From assembly GCA_014237405.1 (NCBI GenBank), contig JABZFO010000084.1, forward strand, positions 1 to 64,000: a DNA stretch of 64,000 bases. The letters run 5' to 3'. The stretch comes from Desulfosarcina sp. (GTDB lineage Bacteria > Desulfobacterota > Desulfobacteria > Desulfobacterales > Desulfosarcinaceae). The notes under the pieces were generated by a model that ran no database searches, had not been told where the DNA came from, and saw only the letters and a list, made by a program, of their open reading frames with translations. How positions within the stretch are numbered: the stretch's first letter is position 1; each line of letters starts with the position of its first letter. Position numbers and translations under genes: made by a program. This document shows, one piece after another, positions 43,660-52,434 of the stretch.

Positions 43660-46600
43660 ATGGCCATTACCAATCACGAGCGCGTCGGTAAAATGCTTGA
43701 GCTGCTTTGCGCGGGCCTGCAACCCTTTGTGGAAAGGGAGCTTAAAAACAGCTTCCAGGATGCCTGGATCAAAGAGGTGGGGCGTGTTATTCGCGAACCG
43801 CAGCTCCAAATGGATGCCACCGGCAAACCCCAGTGGGATGTCGCCGCCATCCTGATCGTGATGTGGAAGTTCTGGAATGATGTATTCCGCCTGCCCCTCG
43901 GCCATGCCGAACGCAGCATGGTGAGTGAACTGCGTGAAGCGCGCAACCGATGGGCGCATCAGCGTCCTTTTTCAACGGATGACGCCTACCGGGCCTTAGA
44001 CAGTGCATCACGGCTGCTCACTTCCGTATCAGCGGCCAAAGAAGCCGACGCCGTCGAAAAGATGAAGATGGAGCTGTTGCGGGTGCGTTTTGACGAACAG
44101 GTCCGGACGGAACGGCGCCGGGTTTCTACAACCGTTAAAAGCGATGCTGCGGCAGGACAGGGCATCAAACCATGGCGCGAAGTGGTCAGCCCGCACCAGG
44201 ATGTAGCCAGCGGCCGCTATCAGCAGGCCGAGTTTGCCGCCGATCTCTGGCAGGTGCATATTGGTGAAGGCAGCACTGAGTATCGCGATCCGGCCGAATT
44301 CTTTCGCCGAACCTTTTTAACCGAGAGCCTCAGTTATCTGCTTTCCGGGGCCGTACAGCGGCTATCAGGTAAAGGCGGCGATCCGGTTGTGCAATTGCAG
44401 ACCAATTTTGGCGGCGGTAAGACGCACTCCATGTTGGCGCTGTATCATCTTTTTTCCGGTACACCGGTATCCGATCTAAGCGGTGTTGAAAGCATTGTCC
44501 AGGGCACCGATATCACTAAAGTCCCTACGGCACGACGCGTTGTGCTGGTTGGCAATAAAATCTCGCCGGGCAACCCTGTCACCAAGCCGGATGGCACGGT
44601 AATCAATACATTATGGGGCGAATTGGCCTGGCAGCTCGGGGGCAAAGCAGCATATGAGCGTTTGCGTGCAGATGATGAGCAGGCCACCAACCCGGGGGAT
44701 AGACTCCGCGAACTGTTCAATGAATACGGGCCGTGTCTGATTCTCATCGACGAATGGGTGGCCTATGCCCGCCAGTTGCACGACCAAGGCGATCTTCCCG
44801 GAGGCAATTTCGAAACCCATTTCACCTTTGCCCAGGCACTGACAGAGACGGCAAAAACCGCACAAAATACGCTGCTGGTGATCAGTCTGCCGGCTTCAGA
44901 TACCGGTGGTTCACCCCATGCACAGGCCGATGACATCGAAGTCGGCGGCGAGCGCGGGCGGGCTGCTTTGGATCGGCTGCGCAACGCCGTCGGTCGCGTG
45001 GAATCATCCTGGCGCCCGGCCAGTGCGGAGGAAGGCTTTGAGATCGTGCGCCGCCGCCTTTTCGAACCACTGATCGAACAGCCGCAATTTGTTGCACGCG
45101 ACAACACGGCCAAATCTTTCTACAACCTGTATCGCACCCAGCATCAGGAGTTCCCGCCCGAATGCCGTGACGCCGATTATGAAAAGCGGCTTAAGGCCGC
45201 CTATCCCATCCATCCGGAAGTATTTGACCGTCTTTACAGCGACTGGTCGACTTTGATCAAATTCCAACGCACCCGGGGTGTGTTGCGCCTGATGGCGGCC
45301 GTTATCCACAGCCTTTGGGAAAAGGGCGACCGCAGTCCCATGATATTGCCTTCCAATGTGCCCATCGATGATCCGCGTGTGCAATTCGAGTTGACCCGCT
45401 ATCTGTCGGACAACTGGGTGCCGGTCATTGAAAAGGACGTAGACGGTCCCAATGCACTGCCGCTGAGAATTGACGGTGAGGTACCCAACCTTGGGAAATT
45501 TTCTGCCTGCCGGCGTGTGGCCAGAACCATATACATGGGATCGGCACCGACCTCAAAAGCAGCCAACAAGGGAGTGGAAGACCGCATGATCAAGCTGGGT
45601 TGCGTGATGCCCGGTGAGTCGCCGGCAGTCTTTGGCGATGCATTGCGCCGACTGAGCAGTACGGCCACCTACTTGTACCAGGATGGTGCACGTTACTGGT
45701 ACTCGACGCAACCCACGGTAACAAAGTTGGCCGAAGATCGTGCCGAACAGTTGAAAGGTGATCCGGACTCCGTGGTGGCTGAAATTCGCAATCGGTTGGA
45801 TGCGGCCAAAAGAAACCGGGGCGATTTCTGCGGTGTTCATCCCATGCCTTCAACCTCGGCAGATGTAGAAGACAGCCCCGAAACTCGACTGGTCATATTG
45901 GGTATCGAGTACTCCCACACCCGCGAAACCACCAGCCCGGCACTAAAAGCAGCAAAATCCATACTTGAAAACCGCGGCAATACCCCTCGCTTGTATCGCA
46001 ATACACTCGTGTTTCTGGCGCCGGACAAAAACAGGCTTCAGGATCTGGAAGAGGCTGTCAGGCGCTATCTTGCCTGGGAATCCATTATCTCAGAAGTTAA
46101 TGAGCTCAACCTAGATCCTCATCAGGAAAGACAGGCAAAAGCCCAGAGGGACACGTCTGAAAGGACCGCTGTCGTACGAATACCTGAGGTCTTTCAGTGG
46201 CTTATAGTGCCGGTGCAGGCAACGCCCCAAGGTGAGATCGACTGGCAAACTTTCAGGTTAACCGGATCTAAGCCTCTGGCCGTCCGGGCTTCCAATAAAC
46301 TCATTAACGACGCACTGCTGCAGGTGCAGTTTCCACCTACGTTGTTGCGGTTGGAACTCGATCGTATTCCACTATGGCGCACAACCGAAACAGCGCAGGC
46401 CGACCATGTTGAGATCAGACAGCTTGCCGAAGATTTTGCAAGATACATTTACCTGCCGAGACTAAAAAATACATCAGTGCTTGTCGAGGCTATTCACAAT
46501 GGTGTGGGCTTGTTCACGTGGAGTCAGGACTCGTTTGCCTATGCCGAGAGTTTTGACGAAGATGCCGGGAGATACCGGGGGCTGCGGGTCGCACAACATG

Positions 46601-47028
46601 TCAACATCTCTCCGGATAGCCTGCCAGGATTGTTAGTTAGGCCGGAACCTGCATTGAAGCAATACGATGCAGAGCGTGCAGCCGCAGAGTCAACATCTGA
46701 AAGGGGTAGAAACGGAGCGCCCGCCACCACCGAAGAAACACGGGTGGCAGGGATTGACGACAAGTCTCAAACGAAATCAGGGGAATCCGCTCAACCGAAG
46801 CGTTTTCACGGAACAGTAAAGTTGGATGCCACCCGGGTGGGCAGGGATGCAGGGCGAGTAGCCGATGAAGTAATCTCCCACCTTGCTGGCCTTGTGGGGT
46901 CAAATGTCACGGTCACGTTGGAAATAGCCGCAGACATTTCATCAGGTACCCCTGAAAATGTTGTGCGCACTGTAACGGAAAACTGCCAGACACTTAAATT
47001 TTCGAACCATGGGTTCGAGAAAGAGTAA
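43660..47028 (+). CDS. DUF499 ATPase with N-terminal Swt1/HEPN-like domain
   Basis: The 1122-aa protein starts with a Swt1-type HEPN-like domain (about residues 1-120) ending in REARNRWAHQ. This contains R-x4-H, the catalytic pattern of HEPN ribonucleases. The DUF499 ATPase follows: Walker A NFGGGKTHSML (about 248), Walker B LILIDEWVAYA (about 360), and TPRLYRNTLVFLAPD further on. The tail has a low-complexity linker (about 1005-1050) and a final compact domain. DUF499 ATPases recur beside DUF1156 methylases and helicases. AGGAACTG precedes the ATG, 11 nt after the methylase stop. It is the last gene of the operon. Confidence 0.85.
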   Translation: MAITNHERVGKMLELLCAGLQPFVERELKNSFQDAWIKEVGRVIREPQLQMDATGKPQWDVAAILIVMWKFWNDVFRLPLGHAERSMVSELREARNRWAHQRPFSTDDAYRALDSASRLLTSVSAAKEADAVEKMKMELLRVRFDEQVRTERRRVSTTVKSDAAAGQGIKPWREVVSPHQDVASGRYQQAEFAADLWQVHIGEGSTEYRDPAEFFRRTFLTESLSYLLSGAVQRLSGKGGDPVVQLQTNFGGGKTHSMLALYHLFSGTPVSDLSGVESIVQGTDITKVPTARRVVLVGNKISPGNPVTKPDGTVINTLWGELAWQLGGKAAYERLRADDEQATNPGDRLRELFNEYGPCLILIDEWVAYARQLHDQGDLPGGNFETHFTFAQALTETAKTAQNTLLVISLPASDTGGSPHAQADDIEVGGERGRAALDRLRNAVGRVESSWRPASAEEGFEIVRRRLFEPLIEQPQFVARDNTAKSFYNLYRTQHQEFPPECRDADYEKRLKAAYPIHPEVFDRLYSDWSTLIKFQRTRGVLRLMAAVIHSLWEKGDRSPMILPSNVPIDDPRVQFELTRYLSDNWVPVIEKDVDGPNALPLRIDGEVPNLGKFSACRRVARTIYMGSAPTSKAANKGVEDRMIKLGCVMPGESPAVFGDALRRLSSTATYLYQDGARYWYSTQPTVTKLAEDRAEQLKGDPDSVVAEIRNRLDAAKRNRGDFCGVHPMPSTSADVEDSPETRLVILGIEYSHTRETTSPALKAAKSILENRGNTPRLYRNTLVFLAPDKNRLQDLEEAVRRYLAWESIISEVNELNLDPHQERQAKAQRDTSERTAVVRIPEVFQWLIVPVQATPQGEIDWQTFRLTGSKPLAVRASNKLINDALLQVQFPPTLLRLELDRIPLWRTTETAQADHVEIRQLAEDFARYIYLPRLKNTSVLVEAIHNGVGLFTWSQDSFAYAESFDEDAGRYRGLRVAQHVNISPDSLPGLLVRPEPALKQYDAERAAAESTSERGRNGAPATTEETRVAGIDDKSQTKSGESAQPKRFHGTVKLDATRVGRDAGRVADEVISHLAGLVGSNVTVTLEIAADISSGTPENVVRTVTENCQTLKFSNHGFEKE

Positions 47029-47530
47029 TGATTGAAAAGCAGCCCTGCTTCGTGGTTGGACCCAACATGGACACCCCGCTCTCCCACCACCTGAAAAAGC
47101 ACCTGGTGGTGCTGCCCAAAGAGACCTCGCCCCTTCAGTTCGTCCATGATCAGGTCGTCGAGGAGCCGACAACGCAGCCAACAAAGGTAGCACTTGAATG
47201 CGAACTGGAATAAGGAGCGCGAATAGATCCATGACCGGGTTTTGGGGAACAGGCTGTCGATCAGGTCACCGGCCTCGCTTTTACTGAATGACAGCAGCGC
47301 CACAAAGTCGTCGAAAACGAGCCCTTCGCTGGTTTCACTAACACTTTCGAATAATGTTGAATTTTATCATCTCAGGGTCTATGAATGTCATCCAGCAGTT
47401 TAATGCAGTTCATCGTCCATTGCGGAAGATCTGATTCTTGACGCGTATCTTTCCGTGACCCTAAGTTGCTGCTTCGGATATCTGTCGGTGCCTATACACA
47501 CTGAAAGATTGGCCGTGAAAAGGAGAGACC
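47029..47530. other. Gap after the defence operon, possible gene remnant
   Basis: The 502-nt stretch has an open frame on the minus strand from about 47340 into the end of the DUF499 gene (KSEAGDLIDSLFPKTRSWIY and onward) without a proper start, and short plus-strand frames. None matches a family I know. It may be a scrap of the gene interrupted when the operon arrived. AAAGGAGAGA before 47531 is the ald ribosome site. Confidence 0.3.
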
Positions 47531-48561
47531 ATGATTGTCGGCATTTTAAAAGAGATCAAGACGGAAGAGAATCGTGTGTGCATGACCCCGGCGGGCGTGG
47601 AGGTGATGATCCACAACGGCCACACGGTGCTGGTGGAGAAAAACGCCGGTGCCGGCAGCGGCTTTGCCGATGAAGCCTATGTGAACGCCGGTGCCAAGAC
47701 GATCGGCACCCCCAGGGAGATTTTCGATACGGCAGACATGGTCATGCATGTCAAAGAGCCCCTGCCCCCCGAGTACGACCTGATCCGGGAGGGGCAGATC
47801 GTCTTCACCTACCTGCACCTGGCCGCAGACGAGACGCAGACTCGGGCATTGATCAAAAGCAAGTCCGTGAGCATCGCCTACGAGACCATCCAGAAGGCCG
47901 ACGGCAGCCTTCCTCTGCTCACTCCCATGAGCGAGGTGGCCGGGCGCATGGCCATCCAGCAGGGGGCCAAATACCTGTGGGTATCAACGCCGCCAAGATG
48001 GCCTGCGGTCTGGGGGCCAAGGTCTTCCTGTTGGACATGAATCTGGACCGGCTGCGCTACCTGAACGATGTGATGCCGGCCAACTGCTTCACCCTGATGT
48101 CCAGCCCGGCGACCATTCGCAAGCTGGTCAAAGAGGCCGACGTTGTGGTGGGTGCGGTGCTGATTCCCGGCGCCAAGGCCCCACGCCTGGTAACCCGGGA
48201 CATGCTCAAGACCATGAAGAAGGGATCGGTGCTGGTGGACGTGGCCATAGACCAGGGGGGCTGCTTCGAGACCTCCAAGGCAACCACCCACGGCAATCCC
48301 ACCTATGTGGTGGACGGGGTGGTCCACTACTGCGTGGCCAACATGCCCGGAGCCGTGGCCAAGACGTCGACCCTGGCACTGACTAACGCCACGCTTCCCT
48401 ACGCGGTTGAAATTGCCAACAAGGGTTGGAAGCGGGCCATGCAGGAGAGCACGGAGATCAAGCTGGGGGCCAACGTGATCGACGGCAAGATCACCTACCA
48501 GGCTGTTGCCGAGGCCTTTGACCTGGAATACACGCCTGTGGAGACATTGATCGGCGATTGA
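47531..48561 (+). pseudogene. ald: Alanine dehydrogenase, frame broken by a deletion
   Basis: Ald oxidises L-alanine to pyruvate + NH3 with NAD+. The N-terminal half is intact ([20 protein letters not shown] through [18 protein letters not shown]), with the substrate lysine and histidine segment [12 protein letters not shown] and TYLHLA. The next 30 or so residues, which carry the EKP-GG-GVLLGGVPGV stretch and the GGG of the NAD-binding Rossmann motif, are gone. The protein resumes in another frame at [20 protein letters not shown] and continues to the normal end. The junction is near 47975-47981, with 88 or 91 nt missing by frame logic. It sits next to a FadR-type regulator and a branched-chain amino-acid transporter. 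Confidence 0.88.
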
Positions 48562-48639
48562 TTAGCATGAAACCGATTGTTATCATATTATATTTTGCTA
48601 TTGTGCACCCCTGGCGTGGCATTTTGAAAAAAATTCATC

Positions 48640-48679
48640 TTGACAGCTGAAACCAATTGTTATAAATGGTCAGACCATT
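48640..48679 (+). promoter_or_regulatory. Promoter with FadR-type (TGGTnnnACCA) operator
   Basis: TTGACA (48640-48645) and TATAAA (48661-48666) are followed by AATGGTCAGACCATT (48665-48679), a perfect palindrome around CAG. TGGT-N3-ACCA is the known operator of the FadR subfamily of GntR regulators. The site overlaps the -10 and start region, 98 nt before the FCD regulator gene, so negative autoregulation is likely. TGAAACCRATTGTTAT also occurs twice, 80 nt apart (48568 and 48648), hinting at a second site. Confidence 0.75.
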
Positions 48680-48776
48680 CCGAATATACCGTACAAAGAC
48701 CCCTCGGAATAACTGTTTCAGGCTCTTTTTTAAGCGTTGCCCTTCTCATGTTCACTCAGGATCGAGCGGCTAATCG

Positions 48777-49511
48777 ATGACCCAGTTGTTTCGCGCTGCC
48801 AGACAAAACCGAATTTTCCAGGATGTGGTCGAACAGATCCAGGAGGCCATCATCGAGGGCCACCTGAAGGTTGGAGATCGGCTTCCCGCTGAGCGCGAAC
48901 TCAAAGAAATGCTCCAGACCAGCCGGAGTACACTTCGTGAAGCCCTTCGTGTGCTGGAACAAAAGGGGCTCATCGAGATCAAGCTGGGAATGGGCGGCGG
49001 TGCCGTAGTCAAAGCGGTTTCCTCGGATCTCGTGACCGAAAGCCTGGATCTGTTGATTCGTTCCAATCAGGTATCCCTCCGGCATATCGCCGAATTCCGG
49101 GAGCGGGTGGAAGGCGATGTGGTGAGACTGGCCACCTCGCGGATGACGGAATCAGACAGGCTTGTTCTGAAAAAGCTCCTGGACGATGCCCGGCAATGCG
49201 CGATTCGGGGTACTGAAGCGGTTTCCGATTTTCTCACCGCAGATAAAAACATACATCTGTGCTTTGCAAAAATCACAAGAAATCCCATCTACATTTCCAT
49301 CCTTAAAACCATTCATGACAACATTCGCCGTTATTTTGACGAATTTCTGGTTATGGAAGAGCCGGAGATGAATGAAAATCTTCAGGATCTCGAGGATGTG
49401 ATCAAGGCCATGGAAAACGGGGATGCGGAAAAGGCCGGCGACATCGCCCAAACCCACGTGAAACGATTCAACCGTTATATGGAGATACGGGAGCGGCGGC
49501 ATACGGCATGA
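48777..49511 (+). CDS. GntR-family (FadR/FCD) transcriptional regulator
   Basis: The 244-aa regulator has a winged HTH (VVEQIQEAIIEGHLKVGDRL, then SRSTLREALRVLEQKGLIEI; about residues 17-71) and an FCD ligand domain with the metal/ligand histidine positions in ADKNIHLCFAKITRN and THVKRF. FCD proteins sense carboxylates and amino-acid derivatives. Its neighbours, alanine dehydrogenase upstream and a branched-chain amino-acid transporter downstream, suggest amino-acid control. A FadR-type operator lies in its own promoter. Confidence 0.9.
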   Translation: MTQLFRAARQNRIFQDVVEQIQEAIIEGHLKVGDRLPAERELKEMLQTSRSTLREALRVLEQKGLIEIKLGMGGGAVVKAVSSDLVTESLDLLIRSNQVSLRHIAEFRERVEGDVVRLATSRMTESDRLVLKKLLDDARQCAIRGTEAVSDFLTADKNIHLCFAKITRNPIYISILKTIHDNIRRYFDEFLVMEEPEMNENLQDLEDVIKAMENGDAEKAGDIAQTHVKRFNRYMEIRERRHTA

Positions 49512-49587
49512 TCCGACAGGATGCCCGTGGGAGTTTACACCCGGGCAGTTCGGCTCGATACTTCAACAGGATTAACGGTTTGGTGTT

Positions 49588-50267
49588 ATGGCGCATTTAG
49601 AGTTGGACAACATCACGGTAAGATTCGGCGGGTTGGTGGCGCTGTCGAAACTGAGCTTTTCCATCAACTCCGGAGAGATCGTGGGCCTTATCGGCCCCAA
49701 CGGCGCCGGCAAGACCACGGTGTTCAATGTGCTCACCGGTGTCTACAAGGCCGGCAGTGGGGAGGTGCGGTTCGAGGGCGAGAGCATTCTGGGCAAACGA
49801 CCCCATGAGATTTTCTCAAAGGGCGTGGCCCGCACCTTTCAGAACATCCGTCTCTTTTCCGCCATGACGGCGGTTGAAAATGCCATGGTGGCCCGGCACT
49901 GCCGCTCCAAAAAAGGGGTGGTGGGTGCCATCTTCCGAACCATTTCCCAGCGCAAGGAAGAGCGGGTTTGCAACGGCGCTTGGAAATCGCCCGTGCCCTG
50001 GCTTCCCAGCCCAAGGTACTTCTGCTGGACGAACCGGCCGCCGGCATGAACCCGTCGGAAAGTTCGGCGCTGATGAAAGATATTTCCCGGGTTTGCGAAC
50101 TCGGGATCGACGTGCTGCTGGTAGAGCACGACATGAAAGTGGTCATGGGCGTGTGTAACCGTATTGTATGTGTTGACCATGGTGTGAAGATCGCCGAGGG
50201 GACGCCTGAAGAGATTCAGTCCAATCCTCAGGTGATCGAAGCATACCTGGGTCAGCCGGCAAGTTAA
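49588..50267 (+). pseudogene. livG: Branched-chain amino-acid ABC transporter ATPase LivG, frame broken
   Basis: The first 125 residues are intact: MAHLELDNITVRFGGLVALS, Walker A GPNGAGKTT (about residue 37), the Q-loop region ARTFQNIRLFSAMT, and GAIFRTISQRKEE. The sequence then jumps, in another frame, to LQRRLEIARALASQPKVLLL with Walker B and D-loop (DEPAAGMNP) and the switch histidine VEHDMKVV. About 30 residues, including the ABC signature (normally PYG-QR), are missing at about 49960-49968 (88 or 91 nt by frame). The gene heads the liv cluster; without LivG the system would need a different ATPase partner. Confidence 0.88.
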
Positions 50268-50294
50268 AAACATTAATCTTAGGAGGAGCGTCAA

Positions 50295-51431
50295 ATGAGG
50301 AAAAAACTGTTTATCACCTTGGTATTTGGCCTGATGGTCGTCCCCTTTATTATGGGAACGGCGACTGCAAAAACCCTGAAGATCGGCTCCATGAGTCCGT
50401 TGACCGGCCCCTATGCATCAGACGGAACGGACATTAAGAACGGCGTATTGACGGCCATTCAAGTGTTCGAGGAAGCCGGCGGAATACCCGGTTATGACAA
50501 GATCGAACTGTTTCCCCAGGACACCGCCTGCGATCCAAAGCAGGCCGTGGCTGCCGCCAACAAACTGATCAACCTGGAAGTGGTCGGCGTCGTCGGCGCC
50601 TACTGCTCTTCATCCACCATCCCGTCCTCCGAGACCCTGGACGAGGAAGACATCCCCATGCTGACCCCGGCCTCCACCAACGAGAAAGTGACCGACCGCG
50701 GTCTTAAATACATGTTTCGCCTGTGTGGGCGTGACGATGACCAGGCGCCGGCTGCCGCCAAGTTCCTGAAAGATTCTCTGAACGCCAAAACCGTCTTTAT
50801 CGTCGACGATAAAACCACCTATTCCCAGGGTCTGGCCGACGGCGTGAGCAAGGCCTGCAAAGCGCTGGGAATCGAGGTCGTGGAGCACGATCACGTCAAC
50901 CAGGGCGACAAGGACTTCTCAGCCGTCCTGACCAAAGCCAAACACGCCAATGCCGACATTTTCTACATGTCCCTGCAAGGATACTCTCCGGGTGCCCTGA
51001 TGGCACTGCAGGCCAAACGCCAGGGCCTGAAGTCTCAGATTGTTTCCCAGGACGCCATGTTCCAGCCCAAGTTCATGGAGGTTGCCAAAGAGGCGGCTGA
51101 AGGCATCTACATCACCTACGGGTTTACCGATACGACCACCCCCGAGTACAAGGCCTTCGAAAATATCTACGTGCCCAAGTATGGCTCCATTGCCGCCTAC
51201 GCCACCTACGCCTATGATGCGGCCACGGTGCTGCTCAAGGCCATCAAGGCGGCAGGCGCCACCGATCCGGCCAAGATCAAGGCCGAGATCATGAAGATGG
51301 ATTTCGACGGCGTCGCCAAACGCATCAAGTTTAGGGCCAACGGCGACTCCGGCTCATCCTACATCGCCTTCAAGATCGAAAACAGCAAGTTCGTTCCCTA
51401 CTGGTCTCCTGAGCAGGGACTGCTCAAATAA
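50295..51431 (+). CDS. Branched-chain amino-acid-type periplasmic binding protein
   Basis: The 378-aa protein has a signal peptide (MRKKLFITLVFGLMVVPFIM, cleavage after TATA) and the type-I periplasmic binding fold: KIGSMSPLTGPYASDGTDIK near the mature N-terminus, VVGAYCSSSTIPSSETLDEE, then MLTPASTNEKVTDRG. It delivers leucine/isoleucine/valine or related compounds (or possibly amides or urea) to the LivHM channel. AGGAGGAG ribosome site. The downstream hairpin probably protects its message or reduces permease expression. Confidence 0.92.
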   Translation: MRKKLFITLVFGLMVVPFIMGTATAKTLKIGSMSPLTGPYASDGTDIKNGVLTAIQVFEEAGGIPGYDKIELFPQDTACDPKQAVAAANKLINLEVVGVVGAYCSSSTIPSSETLDEEDIPMLTPASTNEKVTDRGLKYMFRLCGRDDDQAPAAAKFLKDSLNAKTVFIVDDKTTYSQGLADGVSKACKALGIEVVEHDHVNQGDKDFSAVLTKAKHANADIFYMSLQGYSPGALMALQAKRQGLKSQIVSQDAMFQPKFMEVAKEAAEGIYITYGFTDTTTPEYKAFENIYVPKYGSIAAYATYAYDAATVLLKAIKAAGATDPAKIKAEIMKMDFDGVAKRIKFRANGDSGSSYIAFKIENSKFVPYWSPEQGLLK

Positions 51432-51445
51432 ATCGGTACTGTGAC

Positions 51446-51478
51446 GTGACTGCCCTGCCATTATGGCAGGGCAGTCAC
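51446..51478 (+). terminator. Strong intercistronic hairpin between binding protein and LivH
   Basis: GTGACTGCCCTGCC and GGCAGGGCAGTCAC form a perfect 14-bp stem with loop ATTAT, 14 nt after the binding-protein stop. No T-run follows. It is therefore better read as an mRNA-stabilising or partial-termination element that sets a high binding protein to permease ratio. Confidence 0.7.
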
Positions 51479-51522
51479 AGTTATCGTGTTCACCGCAAGT
51501 GCCAATGTGAAAAGTAATTTCT

Positions 51523-52434
51523 ATGGAATATTTTATTCAGCAATTGATAAACGGCATCACCCTGGGAGGGCTGTATGCGTTGATCGCCTTGGGATACACC
51601 ATGGTGTATGGTGTAATCCAGCTGATCAACTTCGCCCATGGTGAATTTTTTGCGGCCGGGGGCTATGTCGGGGTTATTCTTCTCAGCTTTTTCACCGGAC
51701 TGGGCTATATGGAAACCCACCCGATACTCTGCCTGTCGGCCGCCTTCGTCCTCACCATGGGGTATTGTGCCTTTCTGGCCGTGGGCGTCGAAAAAGTGGC
51801 CTACAAGCCCCTGCGCCGCCAGTCGCGTCTGGCCGCGCTGCTCTCCGCGCTGGGCGTGTCCATTTTTCTGTCCAATGGACTGATGCTGACCCAGGGGGTC
51901 TATGACAAAGCCTATCCCAGCGAGCTCTTTCAGGGCGGCATTGAATTCGGCATGGTCACCATCAGCTATCTCCAGATGATGATCGTGGGCATGACCATCT
52001 TCTTGCTGTTCGGGCTCAACATCCTGGTGTTCAAAACCAAGATCGGCATGGCCATGCGGGCCACGGCCCAGGACAAGGTCATGAGTTCGCTGGTCTCCAT
52101 CAGCAGCAACCGGATCATCTCACTGACCTTCGCCATCGGTGCGGGGCTGGCAGCAGCCGCCGGCATCATGGTGGGTCTCTACTATGGATCGGTGCGCTAC
52201 GACATGGGCTTTTTGCCCGGGATCAAGGCCTTTGCCGCGGCTGTGCTGGGCGGTATCGGCAACATCACCGGAGCCATGCTGGGCGGGTTGATCATCGGCA
52301 TGGTAGAAATTTTCGGTGCGGGATACATCTCCGGCCAATATAAGGACGTGTTTGCCTTCATTATCCTGATCTCCGTGCTGTACTTCAAACCGACTGGAAT
52401 CATGGGCGAGAATATCGATGATACAAGAGTTTAA
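51523..52434 (+). CDS. livH: Branched-chain amino-acid ABC transporter permease LivH
   Basis: The 303-aa inner-membrane permease has the LivH start (QQLINGITLGGLYALIALGY, TMVYGVIQLINFAHGEFF), about eight hydrophobic helices, and the cytoplasmic loop GMAMRATAQDKVMSSLVSI. Near the end AAVLGGIGNITGAMLGGLII is the LivH/M signature. With LivM it forms the channel. Its end overlaps livM by 17 nt. Confidence 0.93.
   Translation: MEYFIQQLINGITLGGLYALIALGYTMVYGVIQLINFAHGEFFAAGGYVGVILLSFFTGLGYMETHPILCLSAAFVLTMGYCAFLAVGVEKVAYKPLRRQSRLAALLSALGVSIFLSNGLMLTQGVYDKAYPSELFQGGIEFGMVTISYLQMMIVGMTIFLLFGLNILVFKTKIGMAMRATAQDKVMSSLVSISSNRIISLTFAIGAGLAAAAGIMVGLYYGSVRYDMGFLPGIKAFAAAVLGGIGNITGAMLGGLIIGMVEIFGAGYISGQYKDVFAFIILISVLYFKPTGIMGENIDDTRV

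Noticed and set aside
34744-47028. The operon as DISARM or BREX
   Set aside because: No DUF1998 or PLD-type DISARM genes and no PglZ or BrxC/BrxL genes; helicase-DUF3883, DUF1156 and DUF499 fit a different set.
47531-48561. Programmed frameshift in ald
   Set aside because: There is no slippery site, and about 30 conserved residues are missing, so this is a deletion and not recoding; the same holds for ppdK, livG and the response regulator.
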